64,000 nucleotides of DNA from Streptomyces sp. ISL-100. GTDB lineage: Bacteria > Actinomycetota > Actinomycetes > Streptomycetales > Streptomycetaceae. The stretch lies in assembly GCF_018614615.1 (NCBI RefSeq), contig NZ_JAGGOK010000070.1:120769-184768 (forward strand), read 5' to 3'. This document shows, piece after piece, positions 23,705 through 31,170 of the stretch (within the stretch, counting starts at the first letter, position 1; each line of letters starts with the position of its first letter). A program made the position numbers and the translations under genes. The notes beneath the pieces are model-generated. The model searched no databases. It saw nothing but the letters and a program-made list of their open reading frames with translations, and had not been told where the DNA came from.

Positions 23705-25564
23705 TCAGGGGGTGCCCTGGTAGCCGATGGCGAGCAGCCGCTGCCGCATCACCTCGGCGTAACCGGTGGTACCGGCGTCCTTGGGGTGGAAGGACTCGCG
23801 GCTGAGGCACTTGCCGCCCATCACGCCCCACAGGCAGGCCGCCGGTACGGCCGCGGGGTCACCCAGGTGGAAGTCGCCGTCGCCGTTGGGGCCGAGGACG
23901 AACTTGTTGATCCACTCGGGGTCGTCGCAGCCGCTGTGCCCGACGAACGCGCTCACCGGGTCGGCGTACTCGATCTTCGTCCCACCCGCGCGCAGCCCGT
24001 CGGCCATCGCCTTCTGCCCGGCGTTGGCGTACTGGACCAGATCCGCCAGTGCCTTGACCTCGGAACCGTCGTAGTAGAGGGAACCGGCGCACTTCACCGT
24101 ACGGCTGAGCAGCTCCGGGTACCCCATCAGGACGATCCGGGCGTTGGGTGCCCGGCGCGCCACCTCCTCCATCACAGCCCTGAGGTCCGGGACCATCCGG
24201 TCCACGACCGCCTTGTACTTGGGCAGGAAGCCGGAGTCCGCCGAGCAGTCGCCCAGCCCGCCGCACTCCTGCATGGCGTACGCGAAACCGCCCTCGTCAT
24301 TGCCGCCGAGGGTCAGCATGACCAGAGTCGTGTCGGGGCTGAGCACCCCGGACTCGGTCTGCGTAACCTCGTGGAACTGGCCCTCCAGATGCCTCTGCGG
24401 GCTGTTCCCGCTCGGTACGTACGCCACATTCTTCGTCATCGCGCCCGAGCAGGCCACGAAGCCGAGTTCGGCAGACGCCCCCCACGCGTCGGAGATCTGG
24501 CCGAGCGATTCGGAGGAACCGGGCACGACCAGCTTGCGCGGCCAGGCATTCGCGCTGCGCCGGCATCCGTTCCACTGCGAGGTGCCGTGGTCCTTGTTGC
24601 TCTCGGTGGAGTACGAACCCGCGCCCTCACCCGAGGTGAAGGAGTCGCCGAGCACCGCGACGATGTGCTTCGGCTTGGCGGCGAGCGGCTGGAAGGCCAC
24701 CGCGTCCCAGGCCACGTCCTCGTCCCCGGTGCCGTCCAGGGTGTGACTGGTCAGCTTCACCCGCGGGGTGCCGGAGAGCTTGTAGACGCCGAGCGACACC
24801 CAGGTGTTGGCCTTGCGCTCCTGGCCCACGGTCCGGGTGCGGCTGTACGAGCCGCTCCCGGTGTCGATCTCGTACTTCGCCTGCTGGGTGTGCGCCCCGT
24901 GGTCGGGCACGTGGATCATGATGCGGGTCCACTGGTTGAGGGTCTTGCCCAGCGTCCAGGTGCCGGTGGTCCGCAACCGCGCGCCGTCGGAGTCGGACGA
25001 CTTGCGGGTGTGGGTGAACCAGAAGTGGTCCCCGTACCCCGCGCCGATCTGGTGCAGGTCGATCTTGCCGGGATAGGTGCCGTTGGAGGCGGCGAAGTCG
25101 AACGCGAACGTACCTGCCGACGACGACGTCCCGCACGTATGCCCCGGTTGCCCGGTGGGGGTGACCCCGTTCGGTATGTCGTCGACGATCAGCGATCCGC
25201 TCGGCAGGCCGGAGGAACAGCGAGGCGGGTACGAGGAGTTCTCGTTCGGCTGCTCCGGATAGTCGGCGTTGTTGAAGCGGTGCACGGGGTTGCCGCACTC
25301 GGCCGCCGCCTCACAGTCCTTCCACTTGACCGACTCGTGCCACCAGCACTTCAGATAGAGCGGATTGGTCTCGTCGGGATCGCCCGGCAGCAGGCAGGGG
25401 CCCATGCCGGTCTTGTTGGAGGCGCCGTCGAGGATCTTGTCGTCGTCGCAGTCGTTCGCCTCCGTGCAGAAGATCATGTTCGGCGGCTTGGCGCGGGTAC
25501 GGGCCGCGTTGTTGTTCCACCAGGCCGCCCGGTAACCGGCCTGCATGTCACCCGGCTTGAACAT
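23705..25564 (-). CDS. SGNH/GDSL hydrolase with golvesin-like region, probably the 3' part of a split gene
   Basis: 619 residues. The middle is a beta-rich golvesin-like region (about 140-290). A C-terminal SGNH hydrolase has GDSFTSGEGAG (block I), LGGND (block III) and SFHPKDAG (block V, catalytic Asp/His region). An extracellular esterase/lipase role is expected. Yet the reading frame begins with no signal peptide and no ribosome site, and overlaps the upstream lytic-transglycosylase ORF by 17 bp in another frame. I infer that the two were one long exported protein, and that a frameshift near 25550-25590 separates them. Confidence 0.8.
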   Translation of the reverse strand: MFKPGDMQAGYRAAWWNNNAARTRAKPPNMIFCTEANDCDDDKILDGASNKTGMGPCLLPGDPDETNPLYLKCWWHESVKWKDCEAAAECGNPVHRFNNADYPEQPNENSSYPPRCSSGLPSGSLIVDDIPNGVTPTGQPGHTCGTSSSAGTFAFDFAASNGTYPGKIDLHQIGAGYGDHFWFTHTRKSSDSDGARLRTTGTWTLGKTLNQWTRIMIHVPDHGAHTQQAKYEIDTGSGSYSRTRTVGQERKANTWVSLGVYKLSGTPRVKLTSHTLDGTGDEDVAWDAVAFQPLAAKPKHIVAVLGDSFTSGEGAGSYSTESNKDHGTSQWNGCRRSANAWPRKLVVPGSSESLGQISDAWGASAELGFVACSGAMTKNVAYVPSGNSPQRHLEGQFHEVTQTESGVLSPDTTLVMLTLGGNDEGGFAYAMQECGGLGDCSADSGFLPKYKAVVDRMVPDLRAVMEEVARRAPNARIVLMGYPELLSRTVKCAGSLYYDGSEVKALADLVQYANAGQKAMADGLRAGGTKIEYADPVSAFVGHSGCDDPEWINKFVLGPNGDGDFHLGDPAAVPAACLWGVMGGKCLSRESFHPKDAGTTGYAEVMRQRLLAIGYQGTP

Positions 25565-27827
25565 CGCCGAGAATCGGCCGGGCCGCCCAGCCGATCACCT
25601 TCTCCTGGTACGGCCAGTCCTGAGGGTGCGCGGCGTGCGAGTAGTCGTCACCGCCGGACGAACTCTCCAGGAACGGGCCCCGGTTCTCCTTCCACAGCGG
25701 GTTGGCGGGGTTGTTGGTCCAGCCGACACCCCACTTGCCGCCGTTGCTGCCGGCCGCCGACTGCGGGTGGAAGCCTGAGTTGTACGCCCACAGTGCGAAG
25801 AACCAGTTCTCGATGTACTTCGGCTTGCCGCCGTTGACGGTCATGCCCGCTATACGGGTCTCGTTCCACTTGTTGGAGAGGATCTGCGCCCCGTACGCGA
25901 TGTTCGCCGTGTAATCGAGGGCCGCGGCCTCTTTCTGCGCGGTCGAGAGCTGGGTGTCGCCGACCCGCATGCCGTCGGTGACCTGGGTGATGCCGTAACC
26001 ACAGTCCGCCTTCGCCCAGTTGACTGCCCATGGGTCGGCCTGGTCGCCGTCGGAGGAGTACGCGATGCCGTAGTAGTTGCCGATCAGCGGGTTGCCGGTC
26101 ACGCCCGGGACCACGGTCCGGGTGGCTTGCCACATGTTCGACTCCTGCGCGGTCACGCCGAGCAGGATCTGCGCCGGGATGTGCCACTCGTCCGCCCGGT
26201 CGACGACGCTGTTGGGGTCGCCCTCCAGGACCGGCAGCGGGAAGAGGGTCTGCGGGGTGTACCCGGACATGCCGGTGTTGTTCCAGTTGGCGGGCCGGTT
26301 CACCCACTTGTACAGACCGTCGATCACCGCCTGGTCCACGGCCCACTCCGCCTGGCGCGGAGTCGGCTGCAGCGCCTGCTCGCGGGCGTCGTTGCGCGGT
26401 ACCGCACAGGTCCGCTCGGCCTCCACCGGGTTGCTGGGGGAGGCGGCGAGGGCGGACTTGCCGGCCCCGGAGGTGCCGGTTGTGGCACCCGGCACAGGCA
26501 GCGCGGGCGAGGTACTGCCGCCGCCCGCGAGCTGCTTCGGCGCCAGGGGGGTCCCGCCGGGCAGGGCCTCCAGGACGGCCGTCCCGCCGGTGTCCAGCAG
26601 CCGCAACTGCGTCCGTACGGTGCGGGCCCCGTCCCCCGCACCCTCGGTACGGAGCAGCGTGCCGTCGCCGGTCGCCCAGGTGGTGGCCACGGCAGCGTCG
26701 GCCCGGGTGGAGATACGGTCGTCCTTGCCGAGGGTGCCGGGGTTCTTCACGCCGCCGGGCAAGGTGCCCTGGGTGCGGGCGTTTCCGGTGATGTACACCG
26801 TGCCGTCGGCAGCCGCGGTCAGATCCCAGGCGGTGAGCGGGCCGCGGGCCAGCGTCGCCGGGGTCGCCCTGCCCCGGGCGATCTGCCCGGCGCCGACCCG
26901 GCGGGCCACGCTCTCCACGGAACCGGAGTGCTTCTTCCCGGACTTGGCCGCTGAGGGAACACGCTCGATGAAGGTGACCCCGCCGGACCGGTCGGGCCGG
27001 AGCTGGAACGGCACCGTACGGGTCCGGGCGATCTCCTTCTCCCGGCCGTCGGCGCCGATCCGGACCAGACGGGGGCCGTGTGCGGCGACGATGCCCAGGT
27101 CGGTGGGGACGGCGGAGGTTACCTGGCCCTCGAGCTCCACCGGCTTCGCGCTCTTGCCGCTGGTGGCGTCGACGCTGACCAGGCGAGTGCCGGAACGCTT
27201 GTCCCCGTCGTGGGTGAGCTGGGTGAAGACGGCCTTCTCGCCGGTGCCGCAGCCGGGGGAGAAATAGGCCAGCGAGGCGGTGTTCGCCAGCTTCGTGACC
27301 TTGCCGGTCGTCAGGTCGACGACCGCCGCGAAGGCGCCGCGGACCATCAGCTCGGGCTTGTTGGTGAAGGCGCGGGGTGCGTAGGCCACTGCGGCCCGCT
27401 TCCCGGAACGGGTCACGCACGCGTTGCCGACCCAGGCGTCAGTGTCGAAGCCCGGCTCGGAGAGGGTGGCGGCCGTCTTCCAGGCGTAGCCGTCCTTGGC
27501 GTCGGCAACCAGCAGGTGGAACCCCTCGGCATCCCCGGAGGTGGTCCATGCCCGGTCCTTCGAGGCCCGGTATCCGGACCCGAGGTCCCTGGCGCGGTCG
27601 GCAGCGGGAATCCGGTCGGGCAGCTCCCGCCCGGAGGCGTTCTTGAGCGTCTTCGCCGACCAGCCGGCCGCGGCGCCGGGCGGAGCGTCGGAGGCGAGCG
27701 CGGTGCCGGGCAGCAGCCCGACAAGGAGAGCGGTGGTGCAGACGGCTGTGAGGTGGGCTTTCGTACGGGTCGGGCCGGCGGGTCTGTGGCGTCCGGCCGC
27801 ACTCTCGCGGGACAAGCGGGATAACAC
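25548..27827 (-). CDS. Exported lytic-transglycosylase-like protein, probably the 5' part of a split gene
   Basis: 759 residues. Signal peptide (hydrophobic core about 28-46, ending ALAS). A large repeat-rich beta region (about 80-430, propeller-like spacing with DG turns) precedes a goose-lysozyme/SLT-like catalytic region with the candidate Glu in VTAQESNMW and YGITQVTDG. It would act on cell-wall peptidoglycan or another surface polymer. It is first in a minus-strand operon of exported proteins extending to 21765. Its last codons overlap the SGNH ORF in another frame. It ends at ARPILGDVQAG, where the other frame reads MFKPGDMQAGYRAAWW. Confidence 0.8.
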   Translation of the reverse strand: MLSRLSRESAAGRHRPAGPTRTKAHLTAVCTTALLVGLLPGTALASDAPPGAAAGWSAKTLKNASGRELPDRIPAADRARDLGSGYRASKDRAWTTSGDAEGFHLLVADAKDGYAWKTAATLSEPGFDTDAWVGNACVTRSGKRAAVAYAPRAFTNKPELMVRGAFAAVVDLTTGKVTKLANTASLAYFSPGCGTGEKAVFTQLTHDGDKRSGTRLVSVDATSGKSAKPVELEGQVTSAVPTDLGIVAAHGPRLVRIGADGREKEIARTRTVPFQLRPDRSGGVTFIERVPSAAKSGKKHSGSVESVARRVGAGQIARGRATPATLARGPLTAWDLTAAADGTVYITGNARTQGTLPGGVKNPGTLGKDDRISTRADAAVATTWATGDGTLLRTEGAGDGARTVRTQLRLLDTGGTAVLEALPGGTPLAPKQLAGGGSTSPALPVPGATTGTSGAGKSALAASPSNPVEAERTCAVPRNDAREQALQPTPRQAEWAVDQAVIDGLYKWVNRPANWNNTGMSGYTPQTLFPLPVLEGDPNSVVDRADEWHIPAQILLGVTAQESNMWQATRTVVPGVTGNPLIGNYYGIAYSSDGDQADPWAVNWAKADCGYGITQVTDGMRVGDTQLSTAQKEAAALDYTANIAYGAQILSNKWNETRIAGMTVNGGKPKYIENWFFALWAYNSGFHPQSAAGSNGGKWGVGWTNNPANPLWKENRGPFLESSSGGDDYSHAAHPQDWPYQEKVIGWAARPILGDVQAG

Positions 27828-29000
27828 GACGGTGGGTCCTTCACAGGGTCGGGAGTGGTGGCCAGGCCTCCCGCAGGTGCTCTCGTCGATGCCGGGAGTA
27901 ATGCCAGAGCCGCGCTCTCGGGTCAGGTGGGCGGAACTGCCCGGTAGTTCGTCTGTGCACCGACAAGAACAGCGGTCACCTTAGGCACAGGAAAGGGGAG
28001 TTGGAAAGGTCTGTACCAGTAGGGGTCTAGACCGGCCGGACGCCGCCCCCGACGCCGACGGCTGCACGCGGGCCATGCCTATGACGCCCCTGACGTGTGC
28101 AGATGGCTACGAGGCAAGCGCATCGGTGTCCGTATCGCCCGCAAATGGCATCGAGTCCAGTCCCCGTGGCCGCGGCCACGGGCAAGGAGCTCAAGCTCTT
28201 CCTCGTCGCCGGCAGCAACCGCATCGCCGCGACCACGCCGGGCAGGCGTCTTTGCGCGCCCTCGATGTGGCCGGCTCGAGCGCGGCGTCCGGCCCGCTCG
28301 CGACGTACGAGGGTGCTCAGGCCAGGCTCAGTGGAGGCTCAGTGGTGGAGCGCGTCTGGTGGACAGCGCCCACGCCTCGTCCGGTACGTACACCGGCTAC
28401 CGGATCCAACCGGCGCCGGTGCGCGGTTGAGCACTGTTGTGGCACGCGTCGAGGAGCCCTGGTGCCATACGGCACCAGGGCTCCGAGGGATGTGCAACAC
28501 CATCTGCCGGCTTACTGCGGTGCCGGCGTTCTGTTTCCGCACCGTCTCCGGGGGGAGGGAAGCGTGTGCGGGGATCGCGGATGCGTGACCGTGGGACCAC
28601 CTTCCGTTCCGGGGCCTGCGGTACCCGGGCTGACTACGTCCTCGCCCGGGCGATCCTGATGGCGTCTGCCTCCTTCTCTTCTTTCTGGTCGAGCTGATTG
28701 GTACTGCGGATGCTGCGTACTGCCGGCGGCCCCTGTGGGCCGCCCGGCCCGGCAATCAGCGAGAGGACCCCGACATACTCCGGCCCCGCCACTCCACTGC
28801 CGTGCCACCACCTCATGTGGTCGCGCATGCGCGGCAGTTCGTCTCTGCCGCGCCTTCTTGCCGTCTTGGTTACGAGGGAGACACTAAGCCCCACAGGCCC
28901 GCATGTCTACTTCAGTCATGACAGATTTTCTGATGGCGGGAACGGATGGCTTCTGTAGTCAGCGCCGCCAGGAAACCTGTGCCGGAATGCGCGCGATGAG
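27828..29000. other. Gene-poor stretch
   Basis: About 1.2 kb with no ORF that I can defend on either strand; codon usage is inconsistent and frames are short. It must hold the promoter of the export operon, just right of 27827. It contains the perfect hairpin at 28453-28484. A minus-strand ORF (28634-28894, 86 aa) is the least implausible candidate gene but is unrecognised and lacks a ribosome site. Confidence 0.5.
28453..28484. terminator. Perfect 14-bp hairpin, terminator-like
   Basis: Arms 28453-28466 and 28471-28484 pair perfectly around ATAC. There is no flanking gene to terminate, so it may be left from a lost gene or belong to an unannotated transcript. Confidence 0.45.
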
Positions 29001-29364
29001 GTGGCGCGCAGGGGAGTCGGCCCGTGGTGCACGGGGCGTCGAGGAGATGCGACTGGGCCGGACGGGGAAGCCATCGAGCGGGTGCTGACCGAACAGTTCG
29101 CCGACAAGGTTCGGTACGTAACCGCGGTCCTGGCAGATCCGGACACCCGCACCGGAAAGCTGTCGTGGATCAACCCCAACCCCTATCACCGCAGGGAGGT
29201 CGGGGTGCTGGTCGGGTCCCCTGGTCAGTGAGCACCATGTACACGTCCGCCTCAACCAAGGCATCGCGGTCTCGGAAGAGGGCGAACTGGTCGAGCAGTC
29301 CCGCTGCCGGTGCGGAGAGTCCTGGACCAAGACCTATCAGGTCGAGGACCCGGAGACGGATTGA
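29001..29364 (+). pseudogene. Frameshifted small gene remnant
   Basis: The first frame reads coherent protein from about 29050 (EAIERVLTEQFADKVRYV, then WINPNPYHRREVGVLVGS). It stops at TGA near 29229. Removing one C at about 29218-29221 joins it to a second frame (LVSEHHVHVRLNQGIAVSEE ... CRCGESWTKTYQVEDPETD) ending at 29364. Both halves have GC-rich third positions, supporting one former gene of about 105 residues. The family is not recognised. A sequencing error would restore it. Confidence 0.5.
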
Positions 29365-29477
29365 GGACGCGGTGCCCGTGCCCGGGAAAGCTCCCGAGGG
29401 CCCTTGAAAATGCTCCTTTTGCGTTCTATGACGTTGGTGTAGGGGCTCGCTTGTGAGGCCAGAGGGAGGCACAGGCG

Positions 29478-29870
29478 GTGGCGGTGCGCGGGCAACGGAA
29501 CCCATACGCGGTGCTCGGCGTGGAGCCGACGGCATCGGCCGTGCAGATCACGAGCGCCTTCCGGAAGCTGGTCCGGACCCTGCATCCGGACTCTCAGCCC
29601 GATCAGCCGGCGGCGCCCCGCCAGGAGCGCCTGGACGAGGTGGTTGCCGCCTGTGCCACGCTTCGCGACCCCCGTCGTCGGGCGGAATACGACGCGAAGC
29701 GCACTCGTACTGCGGCAGCCCGGCGCCCGAAGGAACCGCACGCGGCACGGGTGGGCGTTCGATGGGCCAATGGTTATGCCGTGGTGTCCCTCGGCGTCCG
29801 ACTGCGCCCGGCCGTTCCGACCGCGCCCCTACGGGTAGGCCCCGTCCGGATAGAGCGTTTCCTGAAATAG
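29478..29870 (+). CDS. J-domain (DnaJ-like) protein
   Basis: 130 residues; GTG 29478 has GGGAGG 8 nt upstream. An N-terminal J domain (NPYAVLGV...ITSAFRKLVRTLHPDSQ...RAEYDAKR) with the Hsp70-stimulating HPD motif is followed by a short basic linker and a tail of about 45 residues with no Gly/Phe or zinc-finger region. It is therefore a type III co-chaperone, probably recruiting DnaK to a special client. Neighbours are stress genes (cold-shock protein, Hsp20). Confidence 0.85.
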   Translation: MAVRGQRNPYAVLGVEPTASAVQITSAFRKLVRTLHPDSQPDQPAAPRQERLDEVVAACATLRDPRRRAEYDAKRTRTAAARRPKEPHAARVGVRWANGYAVVSLGVRLRPAVPTAPLRVGPVRIERFLK

Positions 29871-30051
29871 GAGGCGGCGGAGCTTGCGGGTATCCGCGCC
29901 ACGCATTCGGACGCCCTCCGGGAAGTGTCTGGGCATGCGATGGCGTTACCCCATTGCGGGTCACTGTGGGACTTTCGTAGCAATACGTAGCGACATGGGC
30001 ACTGTTCGGGTAACTTCACTGCCATAGCAGTCGTGGTTCCGAAGCCTGTTC

Positions 30052-30085
30052 GCCCGTGATCGCGATCACGGGCGTTTGTGTTCTT
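30052..30085 (+). terminator. Perfect palindrome followed by T-rich tract
   Basis: A 22-bp palindrome (30052-30073) is followed by GTTTGTGTTCTT, a good intrinsic terminator shape. It lies 182 bp after the J-domain gene and 95 bp before the cold-shock gene, so it either ends the former transcript or acts as an attenuator in the latter's leader. Confidence 0.6.
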
Positions 30086-30168
30086 CAGAGTTTTCATGGG
30101 CCCGGCGATCAGCTCCGGGTGCCGTGACGTGCGGTATCCGACCCCCCTTTCATCCCCAGGAGACCGTT

Positions 30169-30372
30169 ATGGCTACGGGCACCGTGAAGTGGTTCAACAG
30201 CGAGAAGGGCTTTGGTTTCATCGAGCAGGACGGCGGCGGCCCTGATGTCTTCGCCCATTACTCGAACATCGCCGCCCAGGGATTCCGTGAGCTTCAGGAG
30301 GGGCAGCGGGTGTCGTTCGATGTCACGCAAGGCCAGAAGGGCCCGCAGGCGGAGAACATTGTCCCGGAGTAG
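30169..30372 (+). CDS. Cold-shock domain protein (CspA family)
   Basis: 67 residues, full family length, ATG 30169 with AGGAG 6 nt upstream. RNP1 (KGFGFIEQ) and RNP2 (VFAHYSNI) are intact, so it binds single-stranded nucleic acid and acts as an RNA chaperone. Streptomyces usually carry several paralogues. A long leader with a hairpin (30052-30073) could allow post-transcriptional control. Confidence 0.97.
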   Translation: MATGTVKWFNSEKGFGFIEQDGGGPDVFAHYSNIAAQGFRELQEGQRVSFDVTQGQKGPQAENIVPE

Positions 30373-30426
30373 CGGGATCGGCCTGCCGAGTCACGGTAAG
30401 ACGGTAGGCGCATAAGGCCGATGGTG

Positions 30427-30464
30427 CCGTCAGGCTGCCGCCCTCATGGGCGGCAGCCTGACGG
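30427..30464. terminator. Bidirectional 17-bp perfect hairpin between convergent genes
   Basis: Arms 30427-30443 and 30448-30464 with TCAT loop, midway between the stops of the cold-shock gene and the hsp20 gene. Confidence 0.75.
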
Positions 30465-30493
30465 ATGTGGGCTTGCGGTACGGATGTGTCGGG

Positions 30494-30910
30494 TCAGCCG
30501 CTGATCTGCTTTTGGGCTTCCCCGGCGCTGATGGAGATCTTGCGGGGCTTGGCCTGCTCGGCGACCGGGATCGTCAGGCGCAGCACGCCGGCGTCGTACG
30601 TGGCCTCGATGTGCTCGGTGTCCAGAGTTTCGCCGAGGAACAGCTGGCGGCTGAAGGAACCGGTCGGCCGCTCGGCGACGACGACTTCGCTGCTCTCGGG
30701 TGCGCTGGGCCGGCGTTCGGCCTTGATCGTGAGTACGTTGCGTTCGACGTCGAGGTCGATGCTCTCGGGATCGATGCCGGGAAGGTCGAGCTCGACCGTG
30801 AAGGTGCCGCCTTCTCGGAGGGCGTCCATGGGCATGGCCGCCGGGTGCGCCGCGGTGCCGAGGAGCTGCTGAGCCATCCGGTCCAGCTCCCGGAATGGGT
30901 CGGTTCGCAT
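30494..30910 (-). CDS. Hsp20 family small heat-shock protein
   Basis: 138 residues from ATG 30910; a GTG 9 nt upstream is also possible, and GAGG lies 9 nt before the ATG. The alpha-crystallin domain (about 35-130) has the LPGID and GVLRLTIPV signatures, and the I-X-I C-terminal element is present as KISISAG. It is an ATP-independent holdase. A near-consensus promoter (30967-30995) lies 50-60 bp upstream. No HspR-type (HAIR) box or CIRCE-type element was seen. Confidence 0.95.
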   Translation of the reverse strand: MRTDPFRELDRMAQQLLGTAAHPAAMPMDALREGGTFTVELDLPGIDPESIDLDVERNVLTIKAERRPSAPESSEVVVAERPTGSFSRQLFLGETLDTEHIEATYDAGVLRLTIPVAEQAKPRKISISAGEAQKQISG

Positions 30911-30966
30911 CAGCACCGTCCTCACTCCCTACCCTCAGGATGCGGGTGCGTATGACCTCGATTCCT

Positions 30967-30995
30967 TATATAACGCCGAGGAGGAAAGTTGACAA
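30967..30995 (-). promoter_or_regulatory. Near-consensus sigma-70-type promoter for hsp20
   Basis: On the minus strand, -35 TTGTCA (30990-30995) and -10 TATATA (30967-30972) are separated by exactly 17 nt. This is unusually AT-rich for this genome and places the transcript start about 50 nt before ATG 30910. Confidence 0.7.
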
Positions 30996-31170
30996 GACCC
31001 CGCGCAATGATGAATACGGACGCGTAAGCCGCTCAAAGCCGGCCGCGTGGCGTCGAACATTTCCGCAGATGAGTGACCGATCATGTTCACAGACCTGCAT
31101 CACTCCCCGAAGGCGGGCAAAGGCCCTGCGGGGGTGTGAGACCGGCAATCCGACCACGAGGGCTACGGCG

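Noticed and set aside
28634..28894. 86-aa minus-strand ORF
   Set aside because: No ribosome site, no recognised family and weak third-position bias; possible but not supportable.
30895..31170. Upstream extension of the SpoIIE phosphatase gene
   Set aside because: Overlaps hsp20 and its promoter antisense and has basic low-complexity sequence; GTG 31171 has a better ribosome site.
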